Shown: positions 27,440 to 37,357, counted from the first letter of the stretch. The stretch is DNA of 64,000 nucleotides from Thiomicrorhabdus xiamenensis (GCF_013282625.1 NZ_CP054020.1:2170001-2234000); one strand, 5' to 3'. Made by a program: numbers and translations. The notes: generated from the letters alone by a model not told the origin.

Positions 27440-28103
27440 TGACTCCCTCCTGTCCGGAGACACTGTCCAATGCGGCTGCCGGATAAGGGTTAAACTCCAT
27501 CCAATCCGTGCCTAAAAAAAGCCGCTTCACTTCACCAAGCCGATTAAGCATGCGCACCTCGACGGCCTTCGGCAGGAGATTATTTAACGGCGGTGTTTCA
27601 CGGTTTTCCGGCGGCCAGTTTTCCCGCCATTGACTCTGCTCATCGAGAAAACGCAAATCAAACCTTTGCACATCCTCAAGCAGAACCCTTCTAACCGGAA
27701 CCGAATCCGGCGCCCGATCCATCACCGGCCACAGCAGACGCACCAGCTGCTTGTTTTCCAGACGATAGGCCACACGATTCAGCCCATAAGAACCCGCCAT
27801 CGCCATAGGACTTTGCGCATCACTTAAACGACTGAACTCCAAACCCAAATCAACGCGATAGGTCATAGCAGGAAGTGAACCGCCTAAACCGTCGTTGACC
27901 GCTCTTGGAGCCATCTGAATCAGATCCTGTTCCAGCCACCACCAGGCACCTTGCAGGCGCTTCAGTTCCTGCTGATGCGTCTCCAGAGACTGATTGACCC
28001 GTACTCCCGAATCGATCGTCTGGTAAGCCAGCATACTGATAATCGCGGCGATAGACATGGCGATCAACAACTCGATCAGGGTAAAACCTTTCTGCGATTT
28101 CAT
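27432..28103 (-). CDS. gspJ: Type II secretion minor pseudopilin J
   Basis: Minor pseudopilin of the I-J-K tip complex. The 223-residue protein has the type IV prepilin signal [17 protein letters not shown]. Family features include the WWWLEQDLIQMAPRAV segment and RLLWPVMDRAPDSVPVRR. The start overlaps gspI by 4 bp. Length is standard. Confidence 0.94.
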   Translation of the reverse strand: MKSQKGFTLIELLIAMSIAAIISMLAYQTIDSGVRVNQSLETHQQELKRLQGAWWWLEQDLIQMAPRAVNDGLGGSLPAMTYRVDLGLEFSRLSDAQSPMAMAGSYGLNRVAYRLENKQLVRLLWPVMDRAPDSVPVRRVLLEDVQRFDLRFLDEQSQWRENWPPENRETPPLNNLLPKAVEVRMLNRLGEVKRLFLGTDWMEFNPYPAAALDSVSGQEGVNE

Positions 28104-28483
28104 GGTACGCCCACCACAGTGACCAGACGAGTACTGACAGATGCGTCATCGCCTGTAGACGCTGTATCCGGCTTGACCTCTATCGTCAATTTTTTGAATT
28201 GCGCCAACTGTGTCGCTTCGATCTTCTGGGTAAGAAGCCAGTTTCGTCCCAGCATCTTCTCTTCACGGGAAAACTGGTTGCTGCCGGTTTGGATCTGTTG
28301 CTGCGTTAACGCATTTTGCGCGACCCAGGTGGCGACCACTTTTTCTTCAAGCAAAGCCTGATTGTGAGTTGTGACACCGAAACTTCGACTCATGGCCGCC
28401 AATGCAATCGCTGCGATAACCAAAGCGATCAGCACTTCAATCAGCGTAAATCCGCACTGGCGCTGTACCGTCTTTTCTGCCAT
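28100..28483 (-). CDS. gspI: Type II secretion minor pseudopilin I
   Basis: Minor pseudopilin that nucleates the tip. The start was set at the ATG at 28483 (MAEKTVQRQCGFTLIEVLIA), preceded by GAGGCAGGT; the frame is open further upstream into gspH but that would give an implausible leader. The resulting 127 residues match GspI size. The prepilin cleavage site precedes FTLIEVLIALVIAAIALAA, and NQALLEEKVVATWVAQN is typical of the family. Confidence 0.92.
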   Translation of the reverse strand: MAEKTVQRQCGFTLIEVLIALVIAAIALAAMSRSFGVTTHNQALLEEKVVATWVAQNALTQQQIQTGSNQFSREEKMLGRNWLLTQKIEATQLAQFKKLTIEVKPDTASTGDDASVSTRLVTVVGVP

Positions 28484-28493
28484 ACCTGCCTCG

Positions 28494-28994
28494 TTAAACA
28501 GCATCACTCGCAACCAATTCAAATTCCAGCCACTGGTCCCACTGCAGGATCGTGTCTTCAGCCTCGGCATTTTTCACTCGCCAGCTGATTGATCCCGGCT
28601 GAACCTCTCCGCTCGGCAAAACCCACCAGCCTCTGTTAATCAGGCTTTCCTCACGGCTCTGCAACATAGGCAGTTGCCACTCGACGTCAAAAGACGCTTT
28701 CCACGACAAGGCTTTGGCCTCGTCATCTTTATGCCACTGCCCTTGCTGCCACTTGAAAAGCGTCAACCCCTTATTATCCGGAATGAGCAGATACGTCCTC
28801 TGCTGCCATGTAGCCTGATCCTGAGCATAATGAAACAGCGCCTGAATCTGACTCGCCTGCTGGCGGGACAGGGCGCTGTCGCTGTTTTTGAAACTCAGAC
28901 TGGCGGCCGTCAACAGAAGGCCGATAATCAAGAGTACGACCATCAGCTCGATCAGAGTAAAACCGTTTTGCCGAAGACGCACCCGAGGCTCCAA
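28494..28994 (-). CDS. gspH: Type II secretion minor pseudopilin H
   Basis: Minor pseudopilin. The 166-residue protein begins [20 protein letters not shown], a short type IV prepilin leader and N-methylated Phe site followed by a hydrophobic helix. The SRQQASQIQALFHYAQDQA segment and the beta-rich C-terminal half agree with GspH. It is 5 bp after gspG and 10 bp before gspI. Confidence 0.92.
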   Translation of the reverse strand: MEPRVRLRQNGFTLIELMVVLLIIGLLLTAASLSFKNSDSALSRQQASQIQALFHYAQDQATWQQRTYLLIPDNKGLTLFKWQQGQWHKDDEAKALSWKASFDVEWQLPMLQSREESLINRGWWVLPSGEVQPGSISWRVKNAEAEDTILQWDQWLEFELVASDAV

Positions 28995-28999
28995 ATCGT

Positions 29000-29446
29000 C
29001 TATTTCTGTTGCCAGTTACCGATGGTGGCATTTATGTCTTCACCGCCTTCTGCACCATCCGCACCATAGGTGAACAGATCGAACTCCCCATGCTCGCCGG
29101 GAGAAAGATACAGGTAAGGATTACCCCACGGATCCAGAGGCAGGGTATCCAGCAGCTTTTTCCAATTCTTCGGCTGCGGATCATCGCTTGGCTGCTTAAC
29201 CAGTGCCTCCAACCCCTGGTCGGTTGTCGGATACTGATAATTGTCCAGCTTATAAAGCTGCAGAGCCGAAGCGATCGCGGCGATGTCCTGCTTCGCCTTC
29301 ACTATTCTCGCTTCATCCGGGCGATCCATCAGTTTCGGTACTACAAATCCGGCCAGAATCGCCAGGATGACGACCACCACCATCAATTCAATCAAGGTAA
29401 AACCTTTCTGACGTGACTGTTTCCACTGCTGTCTGTCTAATCTCAT
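29000..29446 (-). CDS. gspG: Type II secretion major pseudopilin G
   Basis: Major subunit of the pseudopilus. The 148-residue protein carries a prepilin leader ending [17 protein letters not shown], then [52 protein letters not shown] and [16 protein letters not shown]-like calcium-binding C-terminal residues ([11 protein letters not shown]). Size and motifs are those of GspG. Confidence 0.97.
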   Translation of the reverse strand: MRLDRQQWKQSRQKGFTLIELMVVVVILAILAGFVVPKLMDRPDEARIVKAKQDIAAIASALQLYKLDNYQYPTTDQGLEALVKQPSDDPQPKNWKKLLDTLPLDPWGNPYLYLSPGEHGEFDLFTYGADGAEGGEDINATIGNWQQK

Positions 29447-29468
29447 TTTCTTTATCCTAAATTTACAG

Positions 29469-30689
29469 TTAACCTATCATCTGATTCATTTCGAAAATCG
29501 GCAGCATAATCGCCAATACGATGACCAGCACGACCGCACCCATCACCATAATCAAAATCGGTTCGATCAGGCTGACCAGAGTCGAAGCGGCGTTTTCCAC
29601 CTCGTTCTCGTAATGCTGCGCACCGCGCAACAGCATCGAATGCAGCTGCCCTTTACCTTCCCCTGTTCCGACCAGGTTCAGCAACAACGGCGGGAACACT
29701 TTCGATTGCTGCATTGAATAATGCACGCTTTTCCCCTGACGGACCAGTTCGACCATATTCATCACCGACGCTTTCAGCGGCTCTAAAGTCATCACTTCAG
29801 CGGAAATCGCCATGGCGTCGCGCACCGGAACACCGGAGGCCAGAAGCACCCCAAAAGTCCGCGCCCAGCGCGCAGCGGCCGAATATAATAAAAATTTTCT
29901 CGCCCCCGGCAGGCGCAGCCAAATCTGATGGATCCGGTAACGGCTTTTTTCCCGCGAAAGAAGCCAGCGGTACAGTAACCATACGGAAATCAGCGCCAAC
30001 CCGATCCAGCCCCAATTGGCCTGAACAAAATCGCTGGTTGTCAGCAAACCTTGAGTCAACGGCGGCAGCGTCTGTTGCATATTATCGAATACCGTCACGA
30101 CTTTAGGCACAACATAAACCATCAGAAACAGCACGATTGCGATAGACACCACAACCATCAACACCGGATAGATCAGCGCGGTTTTGAGCTTTTTGTTCAA
30201 CTGTTCACGCTGCTCGATGGTGTCCGCCAGACGCGACATCACTTCAGTCAAATGACCGCTGTGTTCGCCTGCCTGAATAATGGCGATATAGTCGGACGGC
30301 ACTTTATAGGGAGCTTTCTGCAAAGCCTGCGTCAGCGAATACCCTTCCCCGACCTTGGCGTGCAAACTACGGATAAAACGCATCATGACCTTTTTCTCAG
30401 CCTGTTCGGTCAGCGCCTTTAACGCCTGATTAAGAGGCGTCCCGGCATCAAGCAGAGTATGCAATTCACGGGTAAACAGCGCCAGATCGGCTACCGCCAA
30501 CTGACTCTGCAGAAATTTTGCCGAGCCGTCGGCCGTTTTACTCGTTTTGGCTTGAATCTCCTGCAGCGCAATTGGCGTCAATCCTTGGTCGCGAAGCTGC
30601 TGACGCGCCAAACGTTCGGAATCGCTCTCCAGCATGCCTTTCTGGGTTTTTCCGCGTCTATTAAGCGCCTTGTATTCAAATACCGCCAT
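29469..30689 (-). CDS. gspF: Type II secretion inner-membrane platform protein F
   Basis: Polytopic core of the T2SS platform. The 406-residue protein has two GspF repeats ([17 protein letters not shown]… around residue 70 and [17 protein letters not shown]… around residue 270) and three membrane segments ([53 protein letters not shown]). The [11 protein letters not shown] and [10 protein letters not shown] motifs are conserved. It lies between gspE (17 bp) and gspG (22 bp). Confidence 0.96.
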   Translation of the reverse strand: MAVFEYKALNRRGKTQKGMLESDSERLARQQLRDQGLTPIALQEIQAKTSKTADGSAKFLQSQLAVADLALFTRELHTLLDAGTPLNQALKALTEQAEKKVMMRFIRSLHAKVGEGYSLTQALQKAPYKVPSDYIAIIQAGEHSGHLTEVMSRLADTIEQREQLNKKLKTALIYPVLMVVVSIAIVLFLMVYVVPKVVTVFDNMQQTLPPLTQGLLTTSDFVQANWGWIGLALISVWLLYRWLLSREKSRYRIHQIWLRLPGARKFLLYSAAARWARTFGVLLASGVPVRDAMAISAEVMTLEPLKASVMNMVELVRQGKSVHYSMQQSKVFPPLLLNLVGTGEGKGQLHSMLLRGAQHYENEVENAASTLVSLIEPILIMVMGAVVLVIVLAIMLPIFEMNQMIG

Positions 30690-30706
30690 CTCGATTCAAG
30701 CCCTGC

Positions 30707-32170
30707 CTACGACTGAGTGACCCGCAAAACCTCTTCCAGAGAAGTTTTGCCGTCCAGCACCGCCTGATAACCGCTTTCGTTCAACGAAGGCGTGGTTTCG
30801 CGCAGATAAGCTTCGATTTCCGATTCGGAGTGGTTGGAGTGGATCATAGAACGAACCTCTTCGTCGACCAGAAGCAATTCATACAGTCCCATGCGCCCGG
30901 AATACCCGGTCTGCTGGCAGTGATCGCAACCTTTAGGCAGATACAGCAGCGCCTGTTGCACACCAAGCAGTTCGCATTCCGCCTGATCGGCAGAGTGCGC
31001 CTGTTTGCAATGCGGACACAGACGTCGTACCAGACGCTGCGCGAGCACGCCGTTCAGACTCGAAGCGAGAAGAAACGATTCGATGCCCATATCTCTTAAA
31101 CGGGTGATGGCACCGATGGCCGTATTGGTATGCAAAGTAGATAGCACCAGATGCCCGGTTAAGGATGCCTGCACGGCAATCTGCGCAGTCTCATGATCAC
31201 GGATTTCCCCGATCATGACAACATCCGGGTCCTGACGAAGCAGCGCCCGCAAACCTTTGGCAAACGTCAGTTCCGCTTTGGTATTGACCTGAGTCTGGTT
31301 AATGCCTTCGATGTTATATTCGACCGGATCTTCAATGGTCATAATATTGCGCTGAGAATCGTTCAGTCGTGTCAATCCGGCATACAACGTTGTGGTTTTA
31401 CCGGAACCGGTCGGGCCGGTCACCAGAAAAATCCCGTGCGCCTTGGACAACGCCAGCTGCATGCCCTGCTCCAGCCTTTCCGGCATACCGAGATCTTTGA
31501 GGGTCAAGCGTTCCGCACCTTTATCCAACAGACGCAACACAACCCTTTCTCCGAAACTGGACGGCAGAGTGGAAACACGCAAATCCACCGCACGACCGCC
31601 GAGTTTCAAGGCGATACGACCATCCTGAGGAATTCGTTTTTCGGCAATATCGAGACGCGCCATAACTTTGATACGCGACACCAGCATCGAAGCCAGCGCC
31701 GGTTTGGGAGACAATACGGTTTTGAGTACGCCGTCGACCCGGAAACGGATACGCAACTGATTTTCATACGGCTCGATATGCACATCGGACGCTTCCGAAC
31801 GGATCGCTTCGGTCAGCACTGCATTGAGCAATTTAATAATCGGCGCATCGTCGGCACTGTCCAACAGGTCTTCAGGCTCTCCGATTTCCGCCACCACCGA
31901 AGCCAGATCGTCGGTCTCGATCGAATGCGCGACCTCGATGGAATTCGAACCGCTGTCGGCATAAGCACGCTGCACTTTGGCTTTGAACGCCTGTTCGGAA
32001 ATTTTTTGCCAGCGGATTTCAGCAATCCCCGAAGCGAGTAGGCGAGCCTGAACATCCTGCAGTGCCACTATGGGCGTCTGTTCGGTGAAAAAGACCTCTG
32101 GCCCATTATCGGACTGCAGCAGAACCTCGTTCTTGCGGGCGAAGCTGAACGGCAGATCAATAGTCGCCAT
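30707..32170 (-). CDS. gspE: Type II secretion ATPase E
   Basis: Cytoplasmic secretion ATPase. The start was set at the ATG at 32170 (MATIDLPFSFARKNE), giving 487 residues with a 14-bp overlap with gspD; an ATG at 32200 is possible. Motifs: GPTGSGKTTTLYAGL (Walker A, about residue 250), IMTIEDPVEY (Asp box), LRQDPDVVMIGEIRD (Walker B), LSTLHTNTAIGAI (His box), and the zinc-binding CPHC…CDHCQQTG near the C-terminus. All are as expected for GspE. Confidence 0.96.
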   Translation of the reverse strand: MATIDLPFSFARKNEVLLQSDNGPEVFFTEQTPIVALQDVQARLLASGIAEIRWQKISEQAFKAKVQRAYADSGSNSIEVAHSIETDDLASVVAEIGEPEDLLDSADDAPIIKLLNAVLTEAIRSEASDVHIEPYENQLRIRFRVDGVLKTVLSPKPALASMLVSRIKVMARLDIAEKRIPQDGRIALKLGGRAVDLRVSTLPSSFGERVVLRLLDKGAERLTLKDLGMPERLEQGMQLALSKAHGIFLVTGPTGSGKTTTLYAGLTRLNDSQRNIMTIEDPVEYNIEGINQTQVNTKAELTFAKGLRALLRQDPDVVMIGEIRDHETAQIAVQASLTGHLVLSTLHTNTAIGAITRLRDMGIESFLLASSLNGVLAQRLVRRLCPHCKQAHSADQAECELLGVQQALLYLPKGCDHCQQTGYSGRMGLYELLLVDEEVRSMIHSNHSESEIEAYLRETTPSLNESGYQAVLDGKTSLEEVLRVTQS

Positions 32171-34352
32171 TGGCAATCGCCTCATAAGCCTCATAGGCAC
32201 TCTGAGCCTTTATTTCGTCAGCCGTCTCGACTTTATCCTCAGCGACCGGTGTCGGTGCGGATACCTGCTGCGCTCGATTCTGATCCGACTTCAACGGAAT
32301 ATTCTGAGGATTTTTTTCCGGCGTATTGTTCTGCCACTGCTGATAGTCCGGCAGCTTAGGACGCAATCCCGGCGTCACCCAAGACTTTTGCGGCTGATCC
32401 AGCAAACGCTGTTGCTGTTCGTTGATATATTTATATTTCTGCTGACTGTAGAAATCACTTTTAAGGTTGTCGCGTACAATTACCGGGCGCAGGAAAACCA
32501 TCAGATTGACTTTCTCACGCGTGTTTTTGGTTGAGCTGAATAAAGCCCCCAAGCCCGGAATATCACCCAGTCCGGGAACTTTGGAATCAACCTGAGTCTC
32601 TTTCTCATTAATCAATCCGCCCAATACGACCACATTGCCGTCGCCGACAATCACTCTCGTCTTAATCTGTCGTTTGGTCGTTTGAATATCAACGGCCTCG
32701 CCTTTCGGAAGAACGTCGGACACTTCTTGATCGATTTCCAAATAAATTTCGTCACCTTCGTTGATCTGCGGCTTGACCACCAAGCTTAAACCGACATTTT
32801 TACGCTCAATGGTGCTAAACGGATTGGACACACTGGTTGTAGTCGACGTATAACTCCCGGTCTGAAACGGCACTTCCCGTCCGACCAGAATTTCCGCTTC
32901 TTCGTTATCCAGCGTCAGCAGCGAAGGCGTCGCCAGAATATTCGATGCCGAATCGCTGTGCAGGGCCTGCAACAAAGCTCCCCAACCGCTATTCGAATCA
33001 TAATCACCGACCGCAAAATTAGCACCGGTACTTAAAGCACCGACCTGCGCCAAAGGATTGCCGATATTACCGAGAATGGTTGGTAAAGTACCGGAAAAAT
33101 TAATCAACCCGGCACCTTTGTCACCCAACGCGCCCCACTCAACCCCCAGATTGGCAGCACGGTCTTCCGAGATTTCCACGAAAATCGCTTCGATCAGCAC
33201 CTGGGCGCGGCGAATATCCAACTGACGGATTACTTCTTTTAATGCGGTTAAAATCGGCGTCGGCGCACTGATGACCAGTGCATTCATACGCTCATCCGCT
33301 TCAATACTGATCTGTTCCTTGAGCTGCTTTTGATTGGCCAGAGTCAAAGGATTGGCCGAAGTTGCCGGCGCCGCACTTTTTGATTCGCCAACACCATTAT
33401 CAGCCGGCGCCGCAGGTGCAACATCGGCCGGCGTATCGTTAGCCACCGCAGCCTGCGCCAAAGATTGGTTTGACGAGATTTTTTGCAGCACCGGAACCAG
33501 ATCCGCCGCCTTCGCATAGCGCAGATAAATAACCTGAACCCGCCCTTCAGAAGCCATCGGCACGTCCAGTTCCGCCAGCAATGCCCGCAGCATGATGCGC
33601 TTCTGCTCGTCTCCGGTCAGAATAATTCGATTGGAACGCTCATCGAAAGAGATCGTGACATCGGTACCGCCTTTATTTTTCGGAATCAGACCTTTCAAGG
33701 TTTTGGCCAGATCCTCCGCCGGCGCATGTTCAACCTGAATCACTTCAAATTGACCGTAATTATCGATATCCACTTTGCGCAATACCGATTTGATGCGGCG
33801 GATATTGGCAACGGTATCGGTAATGATCAAACGGTTGCTTTCCGCCAGCCCGACTAGATGGCCTTCACGCGCAACCAACGGACGCAAAACAGCAACCAGC
33901 TTGGTGGCCTCGACATGCTGCACATCCAGCACCTCAGTAACCCAGTCTTCAGACGTTTCCTTGTAATTTCGATAACTCAGCTGGTCCTTTGCCAGATTGG
34001 CCGGAACGATCTTTGTCACTCCGCCGGATTCCACCGCAACATAACCGTGGACATTGAGAATAGACAATAGTGTCTGATACAGCTCCTGCGGATTCATGCC
34101 CTCCGGGGCAATCAGCGTCACCTTCCCTTTTACCCGCGGATCAACGACAAAGTTATGTCCGGAAATTTTTGCCACCGCTTCGATAACCTTTTCCAGTTCA
34201 ACATTCTGGAAATTACCGAAACTCTGCTCACTCATGGCCTCGTCAACCTGTGCAAAAATCGGCACACTGTAACCTGCAAAGCAGAGTGAACCGGCCAGTA
34301 AAACGCCTTGAAGCCATTTATGGGTCGAGTTAAAAAGCGGGGTCTGTTTCAT
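32157..34352 (-). CDS. gspD: Type II secretion secretin D
   Basis: Forms the outer-membrane channel. The 731-residue protein has a signal peptide (WLQGVLLAGSLCFAGYSVPIFAQ), N0-N3 domains (NFQNVELEKVIEAVAKISGHN; AVLRPLVAREGHL), a low-complexity Ala/Pro linker in N3, and the secretin core with VPFQTGSYTSTTTSVSNPF, RVIVGDGNVVVLGGLI and VPGLGDIPGLGALF. The C-terminal 110 residues are Gln/Pro-rich and may be the S-domain, but no pilotin gene is nearby. The gene follows gspC with a 59-bp gap. Confidence 0.96.
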   Translation of the reverse strand: MKQTPLFNSTHKWLQGVLLAGSLCFAGYSVPIFAQVDEAMSEQSFGNFQNVELEKVIEAVAKISGHNFVVDPRVKGKVTLIAPEGMNPQELYQTLLSILNVHGYVAVESGGVTKIVPANLAKDQLSYRNYKETSEDWVTEVLDVQHVEATKLVAVLRPLVAREGHLVGLAESNRLIITDTVANIRRIKSVLRKVDIDNYGQFEVIQVEHAPAEDLAKTLKGLIPKNKGGTDVTISFDERSNRIILTGDEQKRIMLRALLAELDVPMASEGRVQVIYLRYAKAADLVPVLQKISSNQSLAQAAVANDTPADVAPAAPADNGVGESKSAAPATSANPLTLANQKQLKEQISIEADERMNALVISAPTPILTALKEVIRQLDIRRAQVLIEAIFVEISEDRAANLGVEWGALGDKGAGLINFSGTLPTILGNIGNPLAQVGALSTGANFAVGDYDSNSGWGALLQALHSDSASNILATPSLLTLDNEEAEILVGREVPFQTGSYTSTTTSVSNPFSTIERKNVGLSLVVKPQINEGDEIYLEIDQEVSDVLPKGEAVDIQTTKRQIKTRVIVGDGNVVVLGGLINEKETQVDSKVPGLGDIPGLGALFSSTKNTREKVNLMVFLRPVIVRDNLKSDFYSQQKYKYINEQQQRLLDQPQKSWVTPGLRPKLPDYQQWQNNTPEKNPQNIPLKSDQNRAQQVSAPTPVAEDKVETADEIKAQSAYEAYEAIANGDY

Positions 34353-34411
34353 GAAATCAAGCCTTTAAAATTAGCCGGTTTTATTAATCGTTTTACGGTT
34401 CAATGTTTATG

Positions 34412-35257
34412 CTACTGCAATACCACGGACAGACTTTGCTGCTGTCCACTACGTTCGATCTGCAGATCAAAACGGGACTTCTGTAACAGTTTCTGCATCT
34501 GTTGCGGATCCTCGGCCAGTGTCGAAACCGCCACGCCGTCTACCTGTAGAATTTTGTCACCGTTTTTAAACCCGAGACTTTCAAACAGCTGCCGCTCACG
34601 ACGCGGCCAGACTTGAATAGCATTAACCTGTCCATTGCCCTTCAACATACGGAAACGGACATAACGATTCAGAGCGAGGGGAGACTTGCGAACTTCGTCA
34701 CGAATCTTTTGCAAATCCGCGCTCTGACCTTGGTTTAAAGAAGCGTTACCATTGGTTTCAACAGCCTTTCCGGGCAAATCACTTTCTTCAAGCATCAACC
34801 GTTCCAAGCCGCCACGGTTATTCAAGACGACAAAATCCGGTTGAATCTGTTCAACCGCAACCCCTTGACGCAACACCTCCCCCTCTTTCAAAACAAACGT
34901 CTCCCGCCCGGATTCAATAACCGCCACGGAAGATTGCGGCGTATAAATCACACCGGTAAGTTTGACATTCAAGCGGGTTTGTTTGATCTCGTCCTGGTTA
35001 AGCAATTCTGCTTTGCTCTTGGACGCGTTTGCCTCGGGCTGACCGAAAAGAAAAGACGGTTTTTGCGGCATCAGCTCAACGGAAGAGTTATCCGATAATT
35101 TCTGTAAACTCGGCACTAACACCTTGACCGGTGGTTCAAGCCATATGGCAATCAAGTTTCCGATACCCCATACAGACATCAAGAACAAAGCCAGAGTCGC
35201 CCCCTGAACCAGAAAAGTCTGAATGTTTTTTTGTAGAACGGAAAAACTCAAGATCAC
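34412..35257 (-). CDS. gspC: Type II secretion protein C
   Basis: Connects the inner platform to the secretin. The 281-residue protein has a short cytoplasmic N-terminus, one membrane segment (GATLALFLMSVWGIGNLIAIW), an HR domain (VKLTGVIYTPQSSVAVIESG) and a C-terminal PDZ-like domain (LFESLGFKNGDKILQVDGVAV). The annotated start is GTG at 35257; a TTG two codons later with AGAGG upstream is equally possible. It is the first gene of the T2SS operon. Confidence 0.92.
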   Translation of the reverse strand: MILSFSVLQKNIQTFLVQGATLALFLMSVWGIGNLIAIWLEPPVKVLVPSLQKLSDNSSVELMPQKPSFLFGQPEANASKSKAELLNQDEIKQTRLNVKLTGVIYTPQSSVAVIESGRETFVLKEGEVLRQGVAVEQIQPDFVVLNNRGGLERLMLEESDLPGKAVETNGNASLNQGQSADLQKIRDEVRKSPLALNRYVRFRMLKGNGQVNAIQVWPRRERQLFESLGFKNGDKILQVDGVAVSTLAEDPQQMQKLLQKSRFDLQIERSGQQQSLSVVLQ

Positions 35258-35581
35258 CTCTGAGCGATGAAAAACAAGAAATTAATCGTAAATTGTAGCT
35301 TAATCTCAATAGGGTTTGGTTATCAATAATCGAAGGATAGATGACGATTGCGTGACAAACGAAAGGAAAGGTAAGCAAAATGCGTTTTTAGTAGCGTTCT
35401 TTTAGATACGACGCCGAATAAAATTCATTGCTTTCCATGCTCACTCGGCGCTCTCAACCTGCGGTATGGAAAAGAAATGCAACATTCTATTGATTAACGC
35501 ACTTCTTAATATCTGAATATCTACTCTCTAAACTTAAACAATGCCGCCAACCCATCTAGGCACGACATTTTCAAACCCTAG
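35258..35581. other. Intergenic region upstream of the T2SS operon
   Basis: A 324-bp AT-rich stretch between gspC and the PilZ gene, both on the minus strand. It should carry the gspC operon promoter. I see no gene, no strong hairpin and no repeat. Confidence 0.5.
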
Positions 35582-35962
35582 TTATGAGTGTTTTTTCAGC
35601 ATCAAATCCCGTAAGAGTTTCGAACGAAAAGAGACACGCGTATTATTCTTTTGCTCGACAAACTTCCTAAATTCTTCATTGCTGTGAATGACCTGACAAC
35701 CGTAGACGTTGTGGTCGTGCAATTCGGTAACGTGCATCACTCTCAATACACACTCCACAGAATCCAATCCAAGCTCGGTAATACCACCTATCTCGAGAAT
35801 AACATGCTCATGCAAAAAAAATTTGGAGCTCGAAATAAAACCAACCCCGTTTGCATCAAGAGAAAGATCTTTTAGATGGCAAGGATACTTGACCCCTCTT
35901 TTCTCGATGACACATTTTCTACGTGCATTAATCCTATCGGATAACCTACGGTTAGTACCCAT
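35582..35962 (-). CDS. PilZ-domain protein
   Basis: A 126-residue single-domain protein with the PilZ c-di-GMP-binding pattern: an Arg-rich N-terminal loop (NRRLSDRINARRKCVIEKRG) followed by LKDLSLDANGVGFIS, the D/NxSxxG element. In this protein the second motif reads LSLDANGVG, so the spacing is slightly unusual and binding is not assured. No partner gene is adjacent. It would be a cytoplasmic c-di-GMP effector, perhaps for motility or surface attachment. The gene is the last chromosomal gene before the integrated element. Confidence 0.75.
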   Translation of the reverse strand: MGTNRRLSDRINARRKCVIEKRGVKYPCHLKDLSLDANGVGFISSSKFFLHEHVILEIGGITELGLDSVECVLRVMHVTELHDHNVYGCQVIHSNEEFRKFVEQKNNTRVSFRSKLLRDLMLKKHS

Positions 35963-36203
35963 ACCCCTCCCAAAAAGTCACTATCCATGTAAATGAGCGT
36001 GCTCCAATAGTACACTTAGTTTTACGCAATTAGCAACCAGAGCCAGTACCGAAGTTCGTTTGAATCAATTTCCAACATCAGATCGGGCAGAGAGGTCGAA
36101 AACCCAACAGAAATGCAAAATAAACACTGTCGGCTTGAGCGGTTTGAAGCGAGCTTAAAGAGTAAAGAAGAAACCCTTTCCCACCTCAAAAATCAGATAA
36201 TAA

Positions 36204-36237
36204 AAAAGCCCGTAAACATAGGTGTTTACGGGCTTTT
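36204..36237 (-). terminator. Terminator, originally of the tRNA-Met gene
   Basis: A 15-bp perfect stem (AAAAGCCCGTAAACA with its complement) and a T-run on the minus strand. It lies directly outside the left attachment repeat. Since the tRNA is now 11.9 kb away, this was probably the tRNA-Met terminator before the element inserted. Confidence 0.8.
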
Positions 36238-36238
36238 A

Positions 36239-36257
36239 AAATATGGTGGCTACACCG
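36239..36257. repeat. Left attachment site repeat
   Basis: AAATATGGTGGCTACACCG, identical to 48122-48140. Fourteen of the 19 bases are the last 14 of the tRNA-Met gene including CCA. The copy here is a tRNA fragment, so it is the far att site. Confidence 0.92.
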
Positions 36258-36307
36258 GCCTTTAACTACCCAACAAATTCAAATACTTAAAACACACCCA
36301 TAAACTA

Positions 36308-36334
36308 TTACCCTCAATATTACCCGCTTTTTTC
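36308..36334. repeat. 27-bp direct repeat, left copy
   Basis: TTACCCTCAATATTACCCGC followed by TTTTTTC, identical to 47986-48012 at the right end in the same orientation. It contains the TTACCC unit (GGGTAA on the other strand) that also recurs upstream of the integrase; a candidate integrase arm site. Confidence 0.8.
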
Positions 36335-36664
36335 AAAGTAACCCCCTATTTTTTATCTTTTTGGGGGTGGTTCGCTGTTTGTTCTATTCAAGGCAGAAAA
36401 TATGCTTTGTTCGGGTCTCAAAATGGAACCCGAACTCTGGACCCCATCTTTATTAATTTGCTTGCCTTGGCCAACACATACGCTAAGAACACTAAACCGG
36501 CTGAACCTTATTACAGCTAAACACCTAAGTAATATAAAAACCGCTTGGCATTTTTGCCAAAGGGGAAACACCCCGCGCGCAAATTGGCCTAGGTGTGTCT
36601 TTCAGTTTTCGGTCACTGGACCCACTAACCAACCAGATCACATACCGCAACACCGGCAGGCGAT

Positions 36665-36730
36665 AACCATTCTTATTTATACCTTTTATTTTTTAATAGA
36701 GAAAACTTAGTAAATAGAGGGAACTAGGGA
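36665..36730. repeat. 66-bp inverted repeat, left arm
   Basis: Begins AACCATTCTTATTTA and ends TAGAGGGAACTAGGGA. It is the reverse complement of 37218-37283 with about three mismatches. The arms enclose 487 bp without a gene. Confidence 0.9.
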
Positions 36731-37217
36731 ATAAACCGGAACCCCCTACTATAAAAAATACATCTACATAAAAACCGCGGTTCTAATTCCCCGTGCATGG
36801 AAAACATACGCAAGGACCCAACCCAAGCACCGGCCTACATACTTGCCTTTCATATCCCACCTTAAAAAATATTGGTCGTGGTATTTTTTGACCGCCCACT
36901 ATGAACCGCTTCAATTCTGGGAAATCAAAAAGCTAATATATAAGCACTTTTACTAGATACCCCCCCCTATAAAATTTGCCGTGCGAGTACGCAAAACTAG
37001 GGCTACGGTCTAGGTCTAAGGCCGCCTAGACTTTTAGACCCGCCCTTGCCCTATGGCCAACCAGATCACCAAGGAAAAACCGCGGCCGGTTTCTGCTTTC
37101 CGTTCGGAATTTACAGCAATTAGAAAAAGTTACCGGCTATCGGTTCGCGTTCACTTTTTGGCAAATCAACACAATCAAACCGCCACCAAAGCAAACCGGC
37201 CGAACTTAAAAACCTTT

Positions 37218-37283
37218 TCCCTAGTTCCCTCTATTTACTAAGTTTTCTCTATAAAAAAATAAAAGGGTTAAATAAGAATGGTT
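37218..37283. repeat. 66-bp inverted repeat, right arm
   Basis: Begins TCCCTAGTTCCCTCTA and ends AATAAGAATGGTT, the partner of 36665-36730. No matching target-site duplication was seen outside the arms, so a simple MITE insertion is not shown. Confidence 0.9.
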
Positions 37284-37357
37284 CTTACTGATTTGGCAAA
37301 GTGATAAACGCGGCTTATTCCGGTTTCGTTTTCTGCTTTGGTAAATGTGGGGGCGTA

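Noticed and set aside
31193-32041. 282-codon plus-strand frame inside gspE
   Set aside because: Antisense to gspE, which has all ATPase motifs; low-quality translation.
36402-36710. 102-codon plus-strand frame at the left end
   Set aside because: Crosses into the 66-bp inverted repeat, no start signal, no motif.
37053-37241. 62-codon plus-strand frame between the 66-bp repeats
   Set aside because: No ribosome site, ends within the right repeat arm; translation looks random.
36665-37283. Retron or group II intron as explanation of the structured non-coding unit
   Set aside because: No reverse transcriptase gene is present in the element.
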